A program made the position numbers and the translations under genes. A stretch of DNA of 64,000 nucleotides from Brachionus koreanus (Eukaryota > Rotifera > Eurotatoria > Ploima > Brachionidae). Below are positions 13,497 through 24,505 of this stretch, in pieces. The notes under the pieces are model-generated. The model did not search any database and was not told where the DNA came from. It was given only the letters and a program-made list of their open reading frames with translations. The stretch is from assembly GCA_016987375.1 (NCBI GenBank), contig PJRA01000508.1, positions 1,975,261 through 2,039,260 of the forward strand, read 5' to 3'. Position 1 is the first letter of the stretch, and the number at the start of each line of letters is the position of its first letter.

Positions 13497-16400
13497 ATGA
13501 TTTTTGAAGGACAACAGACAACTGAGGAGTTTGACGTAAACGAAAATACTTCCAAAAGATTCAAGCATGATCCGGAGCTTTACGAAGCCCCAAGTGCAGA
13601 GGAAATGTATACATTAAAAAACACTGAAAATCTCTATCATTCGAACTTGCTCAGACTTCAGGTACTTTTCTTTATTTACATTTGAACTGGTTTATTTTTG
13701 TTTTAAAGCTTGATGAGCTCTTAAACGAAATAAAGCTTCCAGATGATAAATCAAGGGTTTTTAATGCTCTAATCAATGATCTTATTAAAAGTTTAAAAAG
13801 TATGAAGACAGTCAAAGACATTAAAGTGAGTTGAATGTTTTTAATTATAGAAAAAAACTTAAAAATAAAATCAAGCAACATACATAATGATTTTGAATTA
13901 ATTGATTTGATTATTAAAAATCTAATTAAATTGTATTAGTAAGGGTATTTTATGTTTAAAAATATTACGGAAACGAGATATAAATGATACGAATTTTAAG
14001 GTTGTATCACAATTACTAATGCATTAACAAATTTGATTCATTAAGTAAATTTGTGGATAAATTTCAGTTACAAGAACAAATAAGTTATAAGAAGTTAACA
14101 AACTTTGAATAATTTAAAAGTTAATTTTACTTTGTTAAAACAAAAAAATTAGTTAAGAAAAACACATTTTGAGATCATTTTGTTTTTACGGAATATGTAA
14201 CCCTGACTGATAAAATTTTCTACAATTAATGTGATCAGATAAGAGGATACCATCATAATCAGAAGGATCACAAAAATCTAAATAAAAATAAAAAAATAAT
14301 TTTTTAACATGATTTTTTACATAAATCATAAATCATAAAAATAAAATTTGAAAAATGACCAAAATTAAAATTTTTAAATTAAAAAATTTCTATTTAAATA
14401 CTGTGCTGGCAATTAGTTTGTTACAGTACTATGTAATTTCAGTTGATATATTTTCGCACTGTGTGTGATCTGAGAAGGTCTGAGAAGTTTTTGAAAAAGT
14501 AAAGCAAATTCATATCTACTCTTTGAATTGAATTTTGTTTTTATAACCGAAATATAGGAAATTTTATTTATTTAATTTTATTTAGAATCTAGAATTTTTT
14601 CTTGAAAATGACAAAAACCTTTTGGATTTTTTTTTAGTGGCACTTTTTTTTCATTGAAAAATACTAAAAGGATTAAAAAATTTTTCAAATTCAAAATTTT
14701 ATATATTTTATGCATCAAAAAATTGTCCTGTATATGTTTATATTTATTATTTTAAGTTATTTAATTTATTTCTTTAAAATAATAAATTTAATTTTTTTTA
14801 AAATAATTGATTTTCATACTCAAAAATTCATCGAATTCAATTTTTTTCGTTTACTCTTAATTAATTGAAAATAAAAAAATCTGGCAAAGAAAAACTTTTA
14901 GTTGTTAAATTTTTTAATTTTGGTCTGATTCTTTCTGTTGGAAAATCATACCTTTGATCTGTTTTTGTGAAATTTAGTACTATAGAACAGAATAAAGTGT
15001 TTTGAATTCCTTTAACTTTTTTCTGATGATCGAAAGTTAATACAAAATCGTGCAGCATTCAAAGCTGCGTTTTTTAAAAAATTTTAGTAAAACTCTGCAA
15101 ATTTAACAAAACTTAAATTTGACTATAGTGCATTTTGCAGAGGTTTTCACCTCATTAGCAGACTTAAACAATTGATGCAACTATGAATGTTGCACTATAT
15201 TACATCTAAAACCTTTAAAAAAATTATTTATAACCATTTTTAGCATTAATTTCTGTTCTATTTGATTATCTTGTACCGAATTTCACAAAACCTATATACT
15301 TTTTCGTTAAAAATAATTTTTTTTATTTAGTATACAGATTTTAAGTTGTTTGAAAGTAAGAGCTTAAAGCTTCCATTGGCAGACTTGTGTAAAAAAATGA
15401 TTAAAGAAGGCTCATATACATTCAATAGTCCAAGTAGTGTTTATCAAATTGGAAGTTTTTCATCCAATACTCAAATAAAAACAAGCGAGTATTTCACAGC
15501 CGACATTTGCTTGGAAATAAATGAATCATTTTTTAACGAAAGAGACTATCTAAATTACAAATACTTTTTAAAACGTAGTCTTTATCTTGGACATACTTAC
15601 ATTCACTTGATGAATTCAAAACGCTACTCAAAGCTGAAATATCATTTTCAATCTGATTTTTCATCTGTCTTCAAGCCTATTTTGTGTATGATTTTTGAAG
15701 ATGTCGGTCTAGAAATTAGGCTTCACTTCGTTCCAGATAGTTCAACTTTTAAATTATCGAGATTTAATCCTGGTCAATGCAATGTGCGAAGAGATTTCTA
15801 CACCAAAAACATCAATCCGAATATTAAAATTGAAGATGAAAATGGTTATAATTCTGAGGAAATATATGATCCAACTCCAAGATACAATTTTGAGGTATTG
15901 TCTGATTTAACTGCCATTCGAAATAACGAGATTATCAGAGAAAAATTTTCCAGCTCTAAAAGTCTTTTAGCAGCAGTGAAACTGATCAAACTGTGGCTTT
16001 TGAAACGAGAGCTAAATCAAGGATCTGGCTGCTTTGATAATTTTACACTCAATATGTTTATTGTTTATTTGCTCAGCAATCGCCAAATAAATCCATTAAT
16101 GAGTCCATATCAAATTTTTCGTCTTGTTTTGATTAACTTGAGCGAAGCTAATTGGGACAAAAAAGGAATAAGTATGAAAGATTTTATTAAAAATGATACA
16201 GACAGCTTAAACGAGAATAAAAATTTAGTTACTATTGACCATTTTCACCAGTACTATCCAGTTGTGTTTTTAGATTCAACTGGTTTTGTGAATATTACAT
16301 CTAAAATGAATCTACAAACATTTAATAAGCTTAAATTTGATGCCAAAGTTTCTCTTTCATTGCTTAACGATGAAAGTGTAGATAATTTTGATAAAATTTT

Positions 16401-18655
16401 CATTGAAATGCATCAATTTTCTTTAGAATGTGATGCTTTAATAAGCATAAAACCAAGCTCGGACCAATTTTATTTTGACATAATTAAAAAAACTAAAAAT
16501 ATACAAAGATTAATAAAATTAATTGAGAATTATAATAATAGTTATTGTGTTAGTCTAGAAGCTATATTGGATGTTATAAGTAAAGCCCTTAATGACCGAA
16601 CTAATTTAATATATGCTAAATTGGTGGAACAATTAAGAGTAATTTTTATTTAAAATTTATTTTGAAAAAATTTTATAAAATTTATTTTTCAAGTGGAATT
16701 TGGATTCATCACCTTCAGAAAGCATTCCATCAATTACAATCGGATTGCTCTTTAATGGCACATTTGATAATGTTTTGATAAAAGGACCTTCGAGTACTTC
16801 CCAAGAAGCAGTTGAATTCCGTAAATTCTGGGGCCCCAAATCAGAACTGAGGCGTTTTCAGGATACTAGTATATGTGAAGCTGTTTATTTTGAAGCCAAA
16901 GACTTGGCTTCCAAAAGATTGGTTTACTCTGAAATAGTCAAGCATATATTGGACTATCATCTGTCTATTGGTGCTGATAACTTGAAATTTTGTGATCGTC
17001 AAATGAACTCTTTGCTTAGTATACCAAACGGAATTATTGAAAATTATGGCACAGGCGAGGAAAAGTTGGCTGATGCTGTCAATGTATTTGAAGAATTTTC
17101 CAGAATTATGAAAAATTTAAAAGATCTTCCTTTATTGATAAATAATATCCAAGGAGTAACATCAGTATTTCGACTTACTGACACATTTGCTCCATTGCCT
17201 GCTTGCTTTAATTATGATGATAAGAGCGAAAAAAATATGAGATACAAAATAGATCATAAATACATGCCCAAGTATCCGCTAGGTCAGGTAGTGGTTCCTT
17301 ATGTCAAACCTTTGGATGTTTTGATTAAGCTTGAATCAAGTGGTAAATGGCCAGATGATGTAGAATGCATTAAAAGATTGAAAACAGCTTTTTATTTAAA
17401 AATAGTTCAAGTACTAAGAGAAGATCATGGTCTAGTTGCTTATACACATGTCGAATATCTTGACGTGCTATACAAGGGTTTTGTTTTTAGACTTTTTGTT
17501 TATACCATGAATGAGCTTTTGTCAATGAAAACAAGCATAAATGAAATAGGAGTAAAGGTAACAAATGACACCAAGGAATCGTTGGCTTATGAAAAAACAT
17601 TTTTACACAGTGGTCAATTGACTAGTGTTATTTATGGTCTGCAGCAAAAATTCAATTGTTTTAGTGGCGTTTGTCGATTGGCCAAAAGATGGCTATCTTC
17701 ACACTTCTTGATTGAATATTTTGAAGAAGAAGCTATTGATTTAATATGTGCTTCGATTTTTGTCAATTCTTATGAGCCACCACGGTAAATTTTCAGCTTA
17801 ATTGATTTATTAAATATATTAATTTTATTGTTCAAGATCACTAATAAATTGTTTTATTAAATTTTTAAATTTGATGGCTAACTTTGACTGGAAAAATCAA
17901 ATATTACTTGTAAATTTTAACAACGAGCTAAAAAGTAGGAAGAAATAAAAAATTTAAATTAAATAATCTTTATTTTAATTCTAGAACAAAAAATATTGGA
18001 CATTCAATTAAAATTTCAAGAGAATAGATCTCAATTGCAGCCAATTTTTATCCTAACTCCTTATGAGAGTCGCGACAAAGGTTCAATTTGGACAATTGAA
18101 AAGCCTAATATTCAACAACTATGCCGCACAGTTATAATTGCTAAGCAATCATTTAATAAAATTAAAAATTGTGTTCTGAATTTTGAAACAATTGAATCGT
18201 TTAAGAATATTTTTCGACCAAATTTGGATATCTATGATGTAGTTATCAATTTAAATACAGCATTCTGTGTCAAGGCTTTTCAGCAAGTAGATATATGCAA
18301 AGGAACATTCTTGCCTCACTACCGTGCTTTTGAAACAACCGATAATGACAAGACTTTGCCAGTGGTCGGTTTTGATCCAGTAGAGTTTTATGTAAAAGAG
18401 TTACGCGAAGCATTTGATGAAATTGCTTTGTTTTTTTATGATGTTTATGGCTCAACTAGAGTTTATGTTTTATGGAAGCCCGATGCTCTGAAGCCAAAAG
18501 AACTCAAGATAAATAATGCAAAATATCGCTTGATCGATATAAATACTAACCAACTAGTTCTAAATTTGGAAGCAATTATAGAAGATTTTAAAATAATTGG
18601 AAATGAACTCGTAGAAAGTGTTACTGTTAAAAATGAAAGTTCGATTTTTAAATAA
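13497..18655 (+). CDS. NOL6: Nucleolar protein 6 (Nrap/UTP22), small-subunit processome component
   Basis: NOL6 is a nucleolar pre-rRNA processing factor of the UTP-C module. Exons 13497-13661, 13709-13825, 15331-16638, 16694-17784, 17837-17934 and 17985-18655 have matching phases and give 1149 aa, against about 1146 in human. Recognised blocks are TENLYHSNLLRLQ (N-terminus), the nucleotidyltransferase-like Nrap domain 1 with YQIGSF, KLIKLWLLKREL, DFHxFHQYYPVVFLDSTG-like sequence, FRKFWGPKSELRRFQD, GLQQKFNCFSGVCRLAKRW, ANFDWKNQ.LVNFNNEL, FRPNLDIYDVVI and LREAFDEIALFFYD near the C-terminus. The order matches the family throughout. Intron 2 is large (about 1.5 kb) and carries a terminal-inverted-repeat element. 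The other introns are 47-55 bp. Confidence 0.97.
14962..15291. mobile_element. Non-autonomous inverted-repeat element (MITE-like), copy 1, in NOL6 intron 2
   Basis: About 330 bp bounded by imperfect terminal inverted repeats. The left end reads TTTTGTGAAATTTAGTAC..AGAACAGAA and the right end is its inverted form (TTCTGTTCTA..GTACCGAATTTCACAAAA). A second diverged copy lies at 59059-59405 with the same internal order of blocks, including GTAAAACTCTGC and GCATTTTGCAGAG. It has no coding capacity. The family is not identified. Confidence 0.75.
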
Positions 18656-18698
18656 AAATATAAAATAATATTTTCTCAAAAGTTTTATTTATCTATTA

Positions 18699-18930
18699 GA
18701 GTGGGTCAAAAAATTTGCACTCTTTTTTATAAACTTTTTTTAATCTATCAATAAAAAAAGCAATAATTAGCTAATCTTCGATAAGCGAGTAGTCCCATTC
18801 TTCTTATGTATCATTCAAGGCTTTTGAAGCAAAAAAATTACGACACCGTTTTTCAACTTGGCCTTGATTAATAAAATCTAGTCTTCTAAAAACAAATGAG
18901 TCATTGAACGAAAAAGATGATAAGGAGATC
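18699..18930 (-). mobile_element. Mariner-like transposase relic A (C-terminal end plus one terminal repeat)
   Basis: On the minus strand the sequence reads, with stops, a mariner-type C-terminus: F.FRRLDFINQGQVEKRC followed by RNFFASKAL and DYSLIED. The outer end is a TA followed by GAGTGGGTCAAAAAATTTGC, which looks like a mariner terminal repeat. Related relics lie at 37310-38370 and 58095-58620. The assignment rests on remembered family patterns and is moderate. Confidence 0.5.
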
Positions 18931-19056
18931 TGGGCTATTTGCTAAATGAGGAAGAAGTTCGATCCCTTTCAGCTTTTCTATTTTTCTTCTAGCTACCCAA
19001 AAGGGAATATTTTCCTTGAAATGAAACATACAATTGTTCTAATTGTTCAGTATAAA

Positions 19057-19200
19057 GCAGACTTGTGCAAAAGTCAAAAAAAAAGTCATTTTAAACTCTT
19101 TTCAAAGTCAAAATTTATTTTTTCGAAAAAAATATTTCAAGTCAAGTCAAAAGACTTTTACTTTACTTGAGTCTGACTTTATGACTTTTGAACAACTCTG
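19057..19200. repeat. Foldback repeat rich in AAGTC/GACTT
   Basis: The left end CAGACTTGTGCAAAAGTCA is an imperfect inverted copy of the right end TGACTTTTGAACAACTCTG. Between them AAGTC and GACTT occur many times in both orientations. It looks like a short foldback or MITE-like repeat and is not coding. Confidence 0.55.
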
Positions 19201-19863
19201 GAATAAAGATATATATGTGTGGTTCACCGTATGGAACCAGGATAAAGTGTATTACCCGTTGGAAACTCCAATCTGTCTTTGTAGCACAGAATGTTAAAGA
19301 AGAAGAGATCAACAGTAACTATTAAACTTTTTAGAAGAGATCAGGTCGTTCAGATTACTTGCGTAGCTGATTTATTTTTTGATAAAGAAAATTATCTAAG
19401 AAAAGGTAAGTGATATATTTAAAATTTTTGAATGTGTGTTTGAAAATTTTCAATCATTGAAAGTGGTCTTAAAGTTCTAGAAATTCAAAATTAAGATAAG
19501 AATTAAGTGGCTTAATTCTATCTGAATTTCTAATTTTTGACTTTCGTAATTTTTTCATATTTTTAAAGATCATATTTTTTGAATTTATTGGGTTTTAATT
19601 TTATTTAAGTAAAAATATTTTAATTCTAATATGTTTTTAAATTTTAACTAAAATAATTTATTATTTGACAGACTTTGTGGTATTTTACTATATTTATTTA
19701 AATTCTGATTTATAATTATCGTCTAGTTATAAACTATTAAACACTTAAAAAAGTTATTTCTAATATTTATTTTTGAAATTTTTGAAACAGAATTTTGTTT
19801 ATACTAATTCTTAAAAATTTTTATTTTTTAAAATCAACAAAAAGTTAATTTACAATTAATTAT
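19201..19863. other. Intergenic, NOL6 to SNRNP40
   Basis: AT-rich sequence with no supported exon. A stretch at 19200-19330 is less AT-rich than its surroundings but has no convincing reading frame; it may be an old repeat. Confidence 0.4.
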
Positions 19864-20941
19864 TTATAGTTCACCTAGGTAGATTTTCTTATCACTTGAG
19901 CATGATGCAACTATAGGCTCTTGTGGATGAAAATCTACATCATTTATCGAGCCATTATGACCAGGCAACTTGTAGGCAATCTTAGAAGTTTCAACTTCCC
20001 AGATGTACAAAAATTTATCAGCACTACCTCCTGTAAGAAGCTGTCCATCGGGTGACCAGGCTATACGCAACAAGTTTTTTTCAAAATTATGATTATGTCC
20101 GAATAAAATGTTAACACCTCTATCTTGTGGTGCATAAGGTCTTATATCCCATACTCTAACTGTGTTGTCCATGGCATTCGATGCAATATAGTTACCATCA
20201 GGCGATAAACTCAATCCCGTTATTGAATCATTATGACCTTTCATTGAATACAGACACTCATTCTTCCGAATATCCCATACTTTAATGTCATTATCAATAC
20301 CACCTGAAATTATTTGTTCTCCTGATTCATTGAAACATACTGATAAGACCTGATAGGTTGAATTAAAATTCGTTGCTTCACCTCTCTTTCTTCTATCCCA
20401 CAATTTTATTGTGCTATCATCTGAACCTGAACAGAATGAATGAGGCGATTTGCGATTTACATCCACACTATTCACAAAATCTTTATGTCCTTTGAAACGT
20501 TTAACTTTTTCTAAAGTTTCTATATCCCAAATAAAAATATTTCTATCTGTGGCGCAAGATATTATTTCACTTCCATCTTTTAGAAATTTCAAGTCAGAAA
20601 TTGCCCCATTGTGCCCACCTAAACAAGCCCAGTTTTCACACTCTCCATACACATTCCATAAGAATATTTTTCTATCATGCCCAGCAGAGGCAAGAAGCGA
20701 ACCATCTGGACTAAATTTACAACAAAATATTTCACTCTCATGACCAGATAAAAGTACAATAGGAGCAAAAAGAGCTGAAGTTCGCATTTCACTCTAAAAA
20801 TAAATGAAATAATCAATTGATTGACTAAAAATTTAACATTACCCGTTTAGCTTTAGCAGCATATGCTGCAATTTCGCTTTTAGTTTTTTTGCTGGCCGGA
20901 ATCAAAGCCACCGATTGGTCATTAGTACGTTTTACAGACAT
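19864..20941 (-). CDS. SNRNP40: U5 snRNP 40 kDa WD40 protein (SNRNP40)
   Basis: A seven-bladed WD40 subunit of the U5 snRNP that works in the spliceosome. There are two exons, complement(20843..20941) and complement(19864..20793), joined in phase 0, giving 342 aa. The N-terminus MSVKRTNDQSVALIPASKK is basic and extended, as in the family. The repeats show the GH..WD pattern (GHESEIFCCKFSPDG, GHNGAISDLKF, GHKDFVNSVDV, GHNDSITGLSLSPDG, GHNGSINDVDFHP). The protein ends SCSSDKKIYLGEL, the diagnostic family C-terminus. It lies in tandem with APC7, with about 230 bp between its ATG and the APC7 stop. Confidence 0.96.
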
Positions 20942-21167
20942 CTTAAACCTAGCAAAAATGTTAAAAAATTAATTTTAATATTTCTTTACATATTTTAAAT
21001 TTTAATAGATTTTTAAAAGAGAGTTAAAGCTCTTTAATTAATAAATATAAACTAAATGCTTTAAATATTCATTTTTCATTGTATACTGATATTATAAATT
21101 TTTTTTAAAAAAACAATTCTTAATTTTATTCTATATACAATTTTCGAAAATTATACAAAATAAGAAG

Positions 21168-24134
21168 TCAATTAGCATGAAAATTTTGAATCGATTCATC
21201 TAAACTCGTTTCTATATTTTGCTCAGCTCTTTCGATCATCGATTTCATCTGCAAATTATTAGTGTCCATACTTTAGAAATGAAAAAAATATTTAAAAAAA
21301 TTATATTTGTATTTTTAAAAAGAGCTTACCCTGAAGCTTTGTTCATGTAAATGATAGCCTCATCAGATTTTCCACACTTTTTCATTAATTCAGAATAAAT
21401 ATGCATCAATCTTGGATTAGATGGATTATGTCGTATATACTTTCCAAGGACTTCAAGTGCTTCGGTAAACTGTTGTAAAGTCATGCAAACCCGGACAAGA
21501 CATATGACAGCTTCTTGATTTTCTGGATCTCCTTTAATTGCTTTATACAAATAAGTTTTTGACTTTTCTTGAGTAAGTGAATCGCGACTTAGGGCTTCAC
21601 CATATAAAGCTAATGTTCGATGATTCGAACCTAGTAATTTAACTGCATTAGCAGCTATTTGAATAGCATCCTTTGTATGATTCAAATTTAACAGTGTTTC
21701 AACAAGACCCTTGTAAGCTTCGTAAAAGTAGATGTTGATTCGTGTTGCCTCTCGATATGTGACTGCTGACTCTGATATAGCTTTTAGTTTACCCAATGCA
21801 ATAGCTCTTAATAGAAGAGCTTGACAATTTTCGTGATCAATTAGCAATGCATTCTCTGCGAAACATTTTGCTTTTTGGGACTTTTTTTTTAGGCTATAGT
21901 ATCCGATCACGGTCCAAGTTTCTGGAATATTGACTGATACCTGGTGCATATCATTAGAAAGACGTTCAAGTGTGGATAATTTATCGAATTCAGACTTGTC
22001 AGAGTACAATAAAAAGGCATAAATATCCATTTTAGAAGTCCATGTAGATTCTAATTTGTGAAGCTAGTAGTATAAATAGTTTTAATAAATTTGAATTTTT
22101 TCATTTAATTTCATTTAAAAAAATTCAATCAGATCAAAGATTTTCTTAAAATTTAAAAAAATTTATCTTCGAGTTTTTAATAATGGAAGTTCATTTTAAA
22201 AAAAAAAACTTTTTTTTTGTTGAACAATTTTTTGAAGCATCTGTGAAAAAAAAAACTTAATTTGGATTTTATTTATTTCAGTTAATTAATTTTTTATTAA
22301 TTTGTAAAGTCGTATTAATTTGTAGAGTTTAAGCTTTTTTACAGATCATTTGCCAAGCCTAAGAAATTAATATTACAGTGAGTTTTACTTTAACCTTGAA
22401 TAGAGAAGAAAAAGAATTCAACAGTACAAAATTGAAAACAATCTCAATAAGGAATCTATGAAAATGTCTGTTGTAGATTAGCTAATGAATAGTGTAATAA
22501 CTTGTGGTTCCATGCAATGAAATTCTTACAATGAAGAAGCAATGTATTGCTGGCAAAAGTTTAGGAAAATATATTTTTTTATCAAAGATGTTTATTTTTT
22601 TTGTAACTAAATAGCTTATAAAATAATTTTTTCTAATAAATAAATAAAATTTAAACATAAAATTAAATTAGGATAATCACACAATTTGGCGAGCAGAATT
22701 ACAGATCAAAAATTTCGCAAAAATTTTTCAACAAATGAATTCGATTTGGTCTGATCGAGACCATCATAACTTTTAATAGTGATGATAATATTAAGAAATT
22801 TTGGTGATATTTTATCTGTAAAAAAGACCCAATTTTTTCATCATCTTCAAAAAAAGGTAATTCAATAAGGATAATCTAAATGTTCAATATAAACATTTAA
22901 ATTATTAAAATTTAAATAAATTTTCAAATTTTTAATTATTGATTTCAACACTAAAATTATTTATTATTAGAAATAAGTTAAGATCAGAAAATCTAGTTTA
23001 AAACTTTAATCTCATAATACTTATGTTCAAATTTTAACTACAGCGCTAATTATTTAATTTTTTTTTTTAAATTAAATTTTTACCTTTTCAAATGAAGAAA
23101 TAGCATTAGGATATTCTCCATTTAAGTATTGGCTATTTGCTAATGAGCACAAAACTTCGGCACTTCGATGGGTCAACTTATTTAAGTAAAGTTTACAACA
23201 AAAAAAAATAAAAATGATAAAAAATAATACATTGCAGTCCAGAGTTTTGAAAGACTTAATGGCTTCTTTGTAGTCTCTTGATATCATGCTACTTTTACCT
23301 TTTAAATACATGTTCAACCAATCGGTACTAATGTTTGATGGCATCTTTGGCAAATCATCCATTTTTATGCCAAGATTTAACAATGCTTCAATAGCAACAA
23401 TCGAAAACTTGCTTATTCTAATGATTAAAATATTAATTTCTAAAAGAAAAAATCTTTTATCTATTTAAATACTTGAGCACTTCTTTGTAAATATTAATAG
23501 CTTCTTTATTATTCATTAAAAGTTGGCACAATTTTCCCATTGCTAGCAGAATTTTAATTGTTCTTTGTTTTGAAGGTATACTATCAAGCTTTTAGAATAT
23601 AATTAAAAAAAACAATTGCATAGCTATTTCTATTAGTTACTATTAGATAAGCATCTTGGTACTTTTTGTCGTAGAAAAGACACAGATGTAAATTATATTT
23701 TATTTGAATATCGGTTTCGGAGTCCTATGATAAAATAAAATCAAGAGAGAAAGATTAAATTATGTTTATCTTACCAAACTGGTCAGATTTTTGGGCTTTG
23801 GTTTAAGATTCGATTTGTTGATCTGTAAAGCTCTATTAAACAATGATTCGGCTGTTTTGTATTCTCTTAAATTAAAAGCTGCATTGCCATATAAATAGAG
23901 CAGTGTGTATTTATCTTTTGGATCACATTGGAAAGAAATTGTGTTGGCTGTCGAGCTTTGTGAGGCACTAGAAAACGATGTTGATGCTGATACTGTTGAA
24001 AAAAATGACTGTGATGTCACAGGCGATGAATCGGTCGTTGCAATCAGCATATCAGCTAAAAGTTTTACATCCTCGTAGAGGCCATTGTCATAAAGACTTT
24101 TAAGATGGTCAAGCAAGGCAAAAAATTCTTTCAT
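21168..24134 (-). CDS. ANAPC7: Anaphase-promoting complex subunit 7 (TPR protein)
   Basis: APC7 is a TPR subunit of the APC/C ubiquitin ligase that helps position coactivators. Exons are complement(23775..24134, 23641..23724, 23473..23588, 23231..23417, 23084..23176, 21330..22063, 21168..21270). The phases close to 558 aa, about the human length. Family blocks: an N-terminal helix ending with an LRE/EYKTAESLFNRALQ TPR, LDSIPSKQRT (human LDGIPSRQRT), NMYLKGKSSMISRDYKEAI, SAEVLCSLANSQYLNGEY, ALLLRAIALGKLK, and EALSRDSLTQEKSKTYLYKA (human VCLEDPVTQEKAKTLLDKA). The acidic tail of vertebrate APC7 is replaced by a short helix-rich end. The intron at 22064-23083 is about 1 kb; the others are short. 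It is divergent from MINDY-3. Confidence 0.93.
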
Positions 24135-24505
24135 TGTTAAAAAAATCTGATTTATATTTACAGATTTAAGGAAATTTCAAATTTGATTAGAAAAATTATT
24201 TTAGTTTACTTCATTTGTGTACTATTTAAAAATAGCTTTTCTGCAAAATTCTATTTTTTTTTTTGCAAATTGAAATTTAAAATTTTCAGTTTTTCTATGG
24301 TTGTGAATAAAATTAAATTTTTTGTTGAAATCAAATCTAAAAGATAAACCTGTCAGAACTCGTTTCAAATAATTTAGAGTCATTTTAAAAAATCATTTTT
24401 TGTAGATATAAGAAAAAAAAATTGTCGATAAGGAAAATTAAAATAAATAGATTTAAATTTTTTAAGTTAAAATTTTTATTAATTTTTCAAAATTAAATAA
24501 TCTTT
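24135..24505. promoter_or_regulatory. Divergent intergenic region between APC7 and MINDY-3
   Basis: About 370 bp of AT-rich sequence between two divergent starts. It presumably carries both promoters; no specific site is recognisable. Confidence 0.35.
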
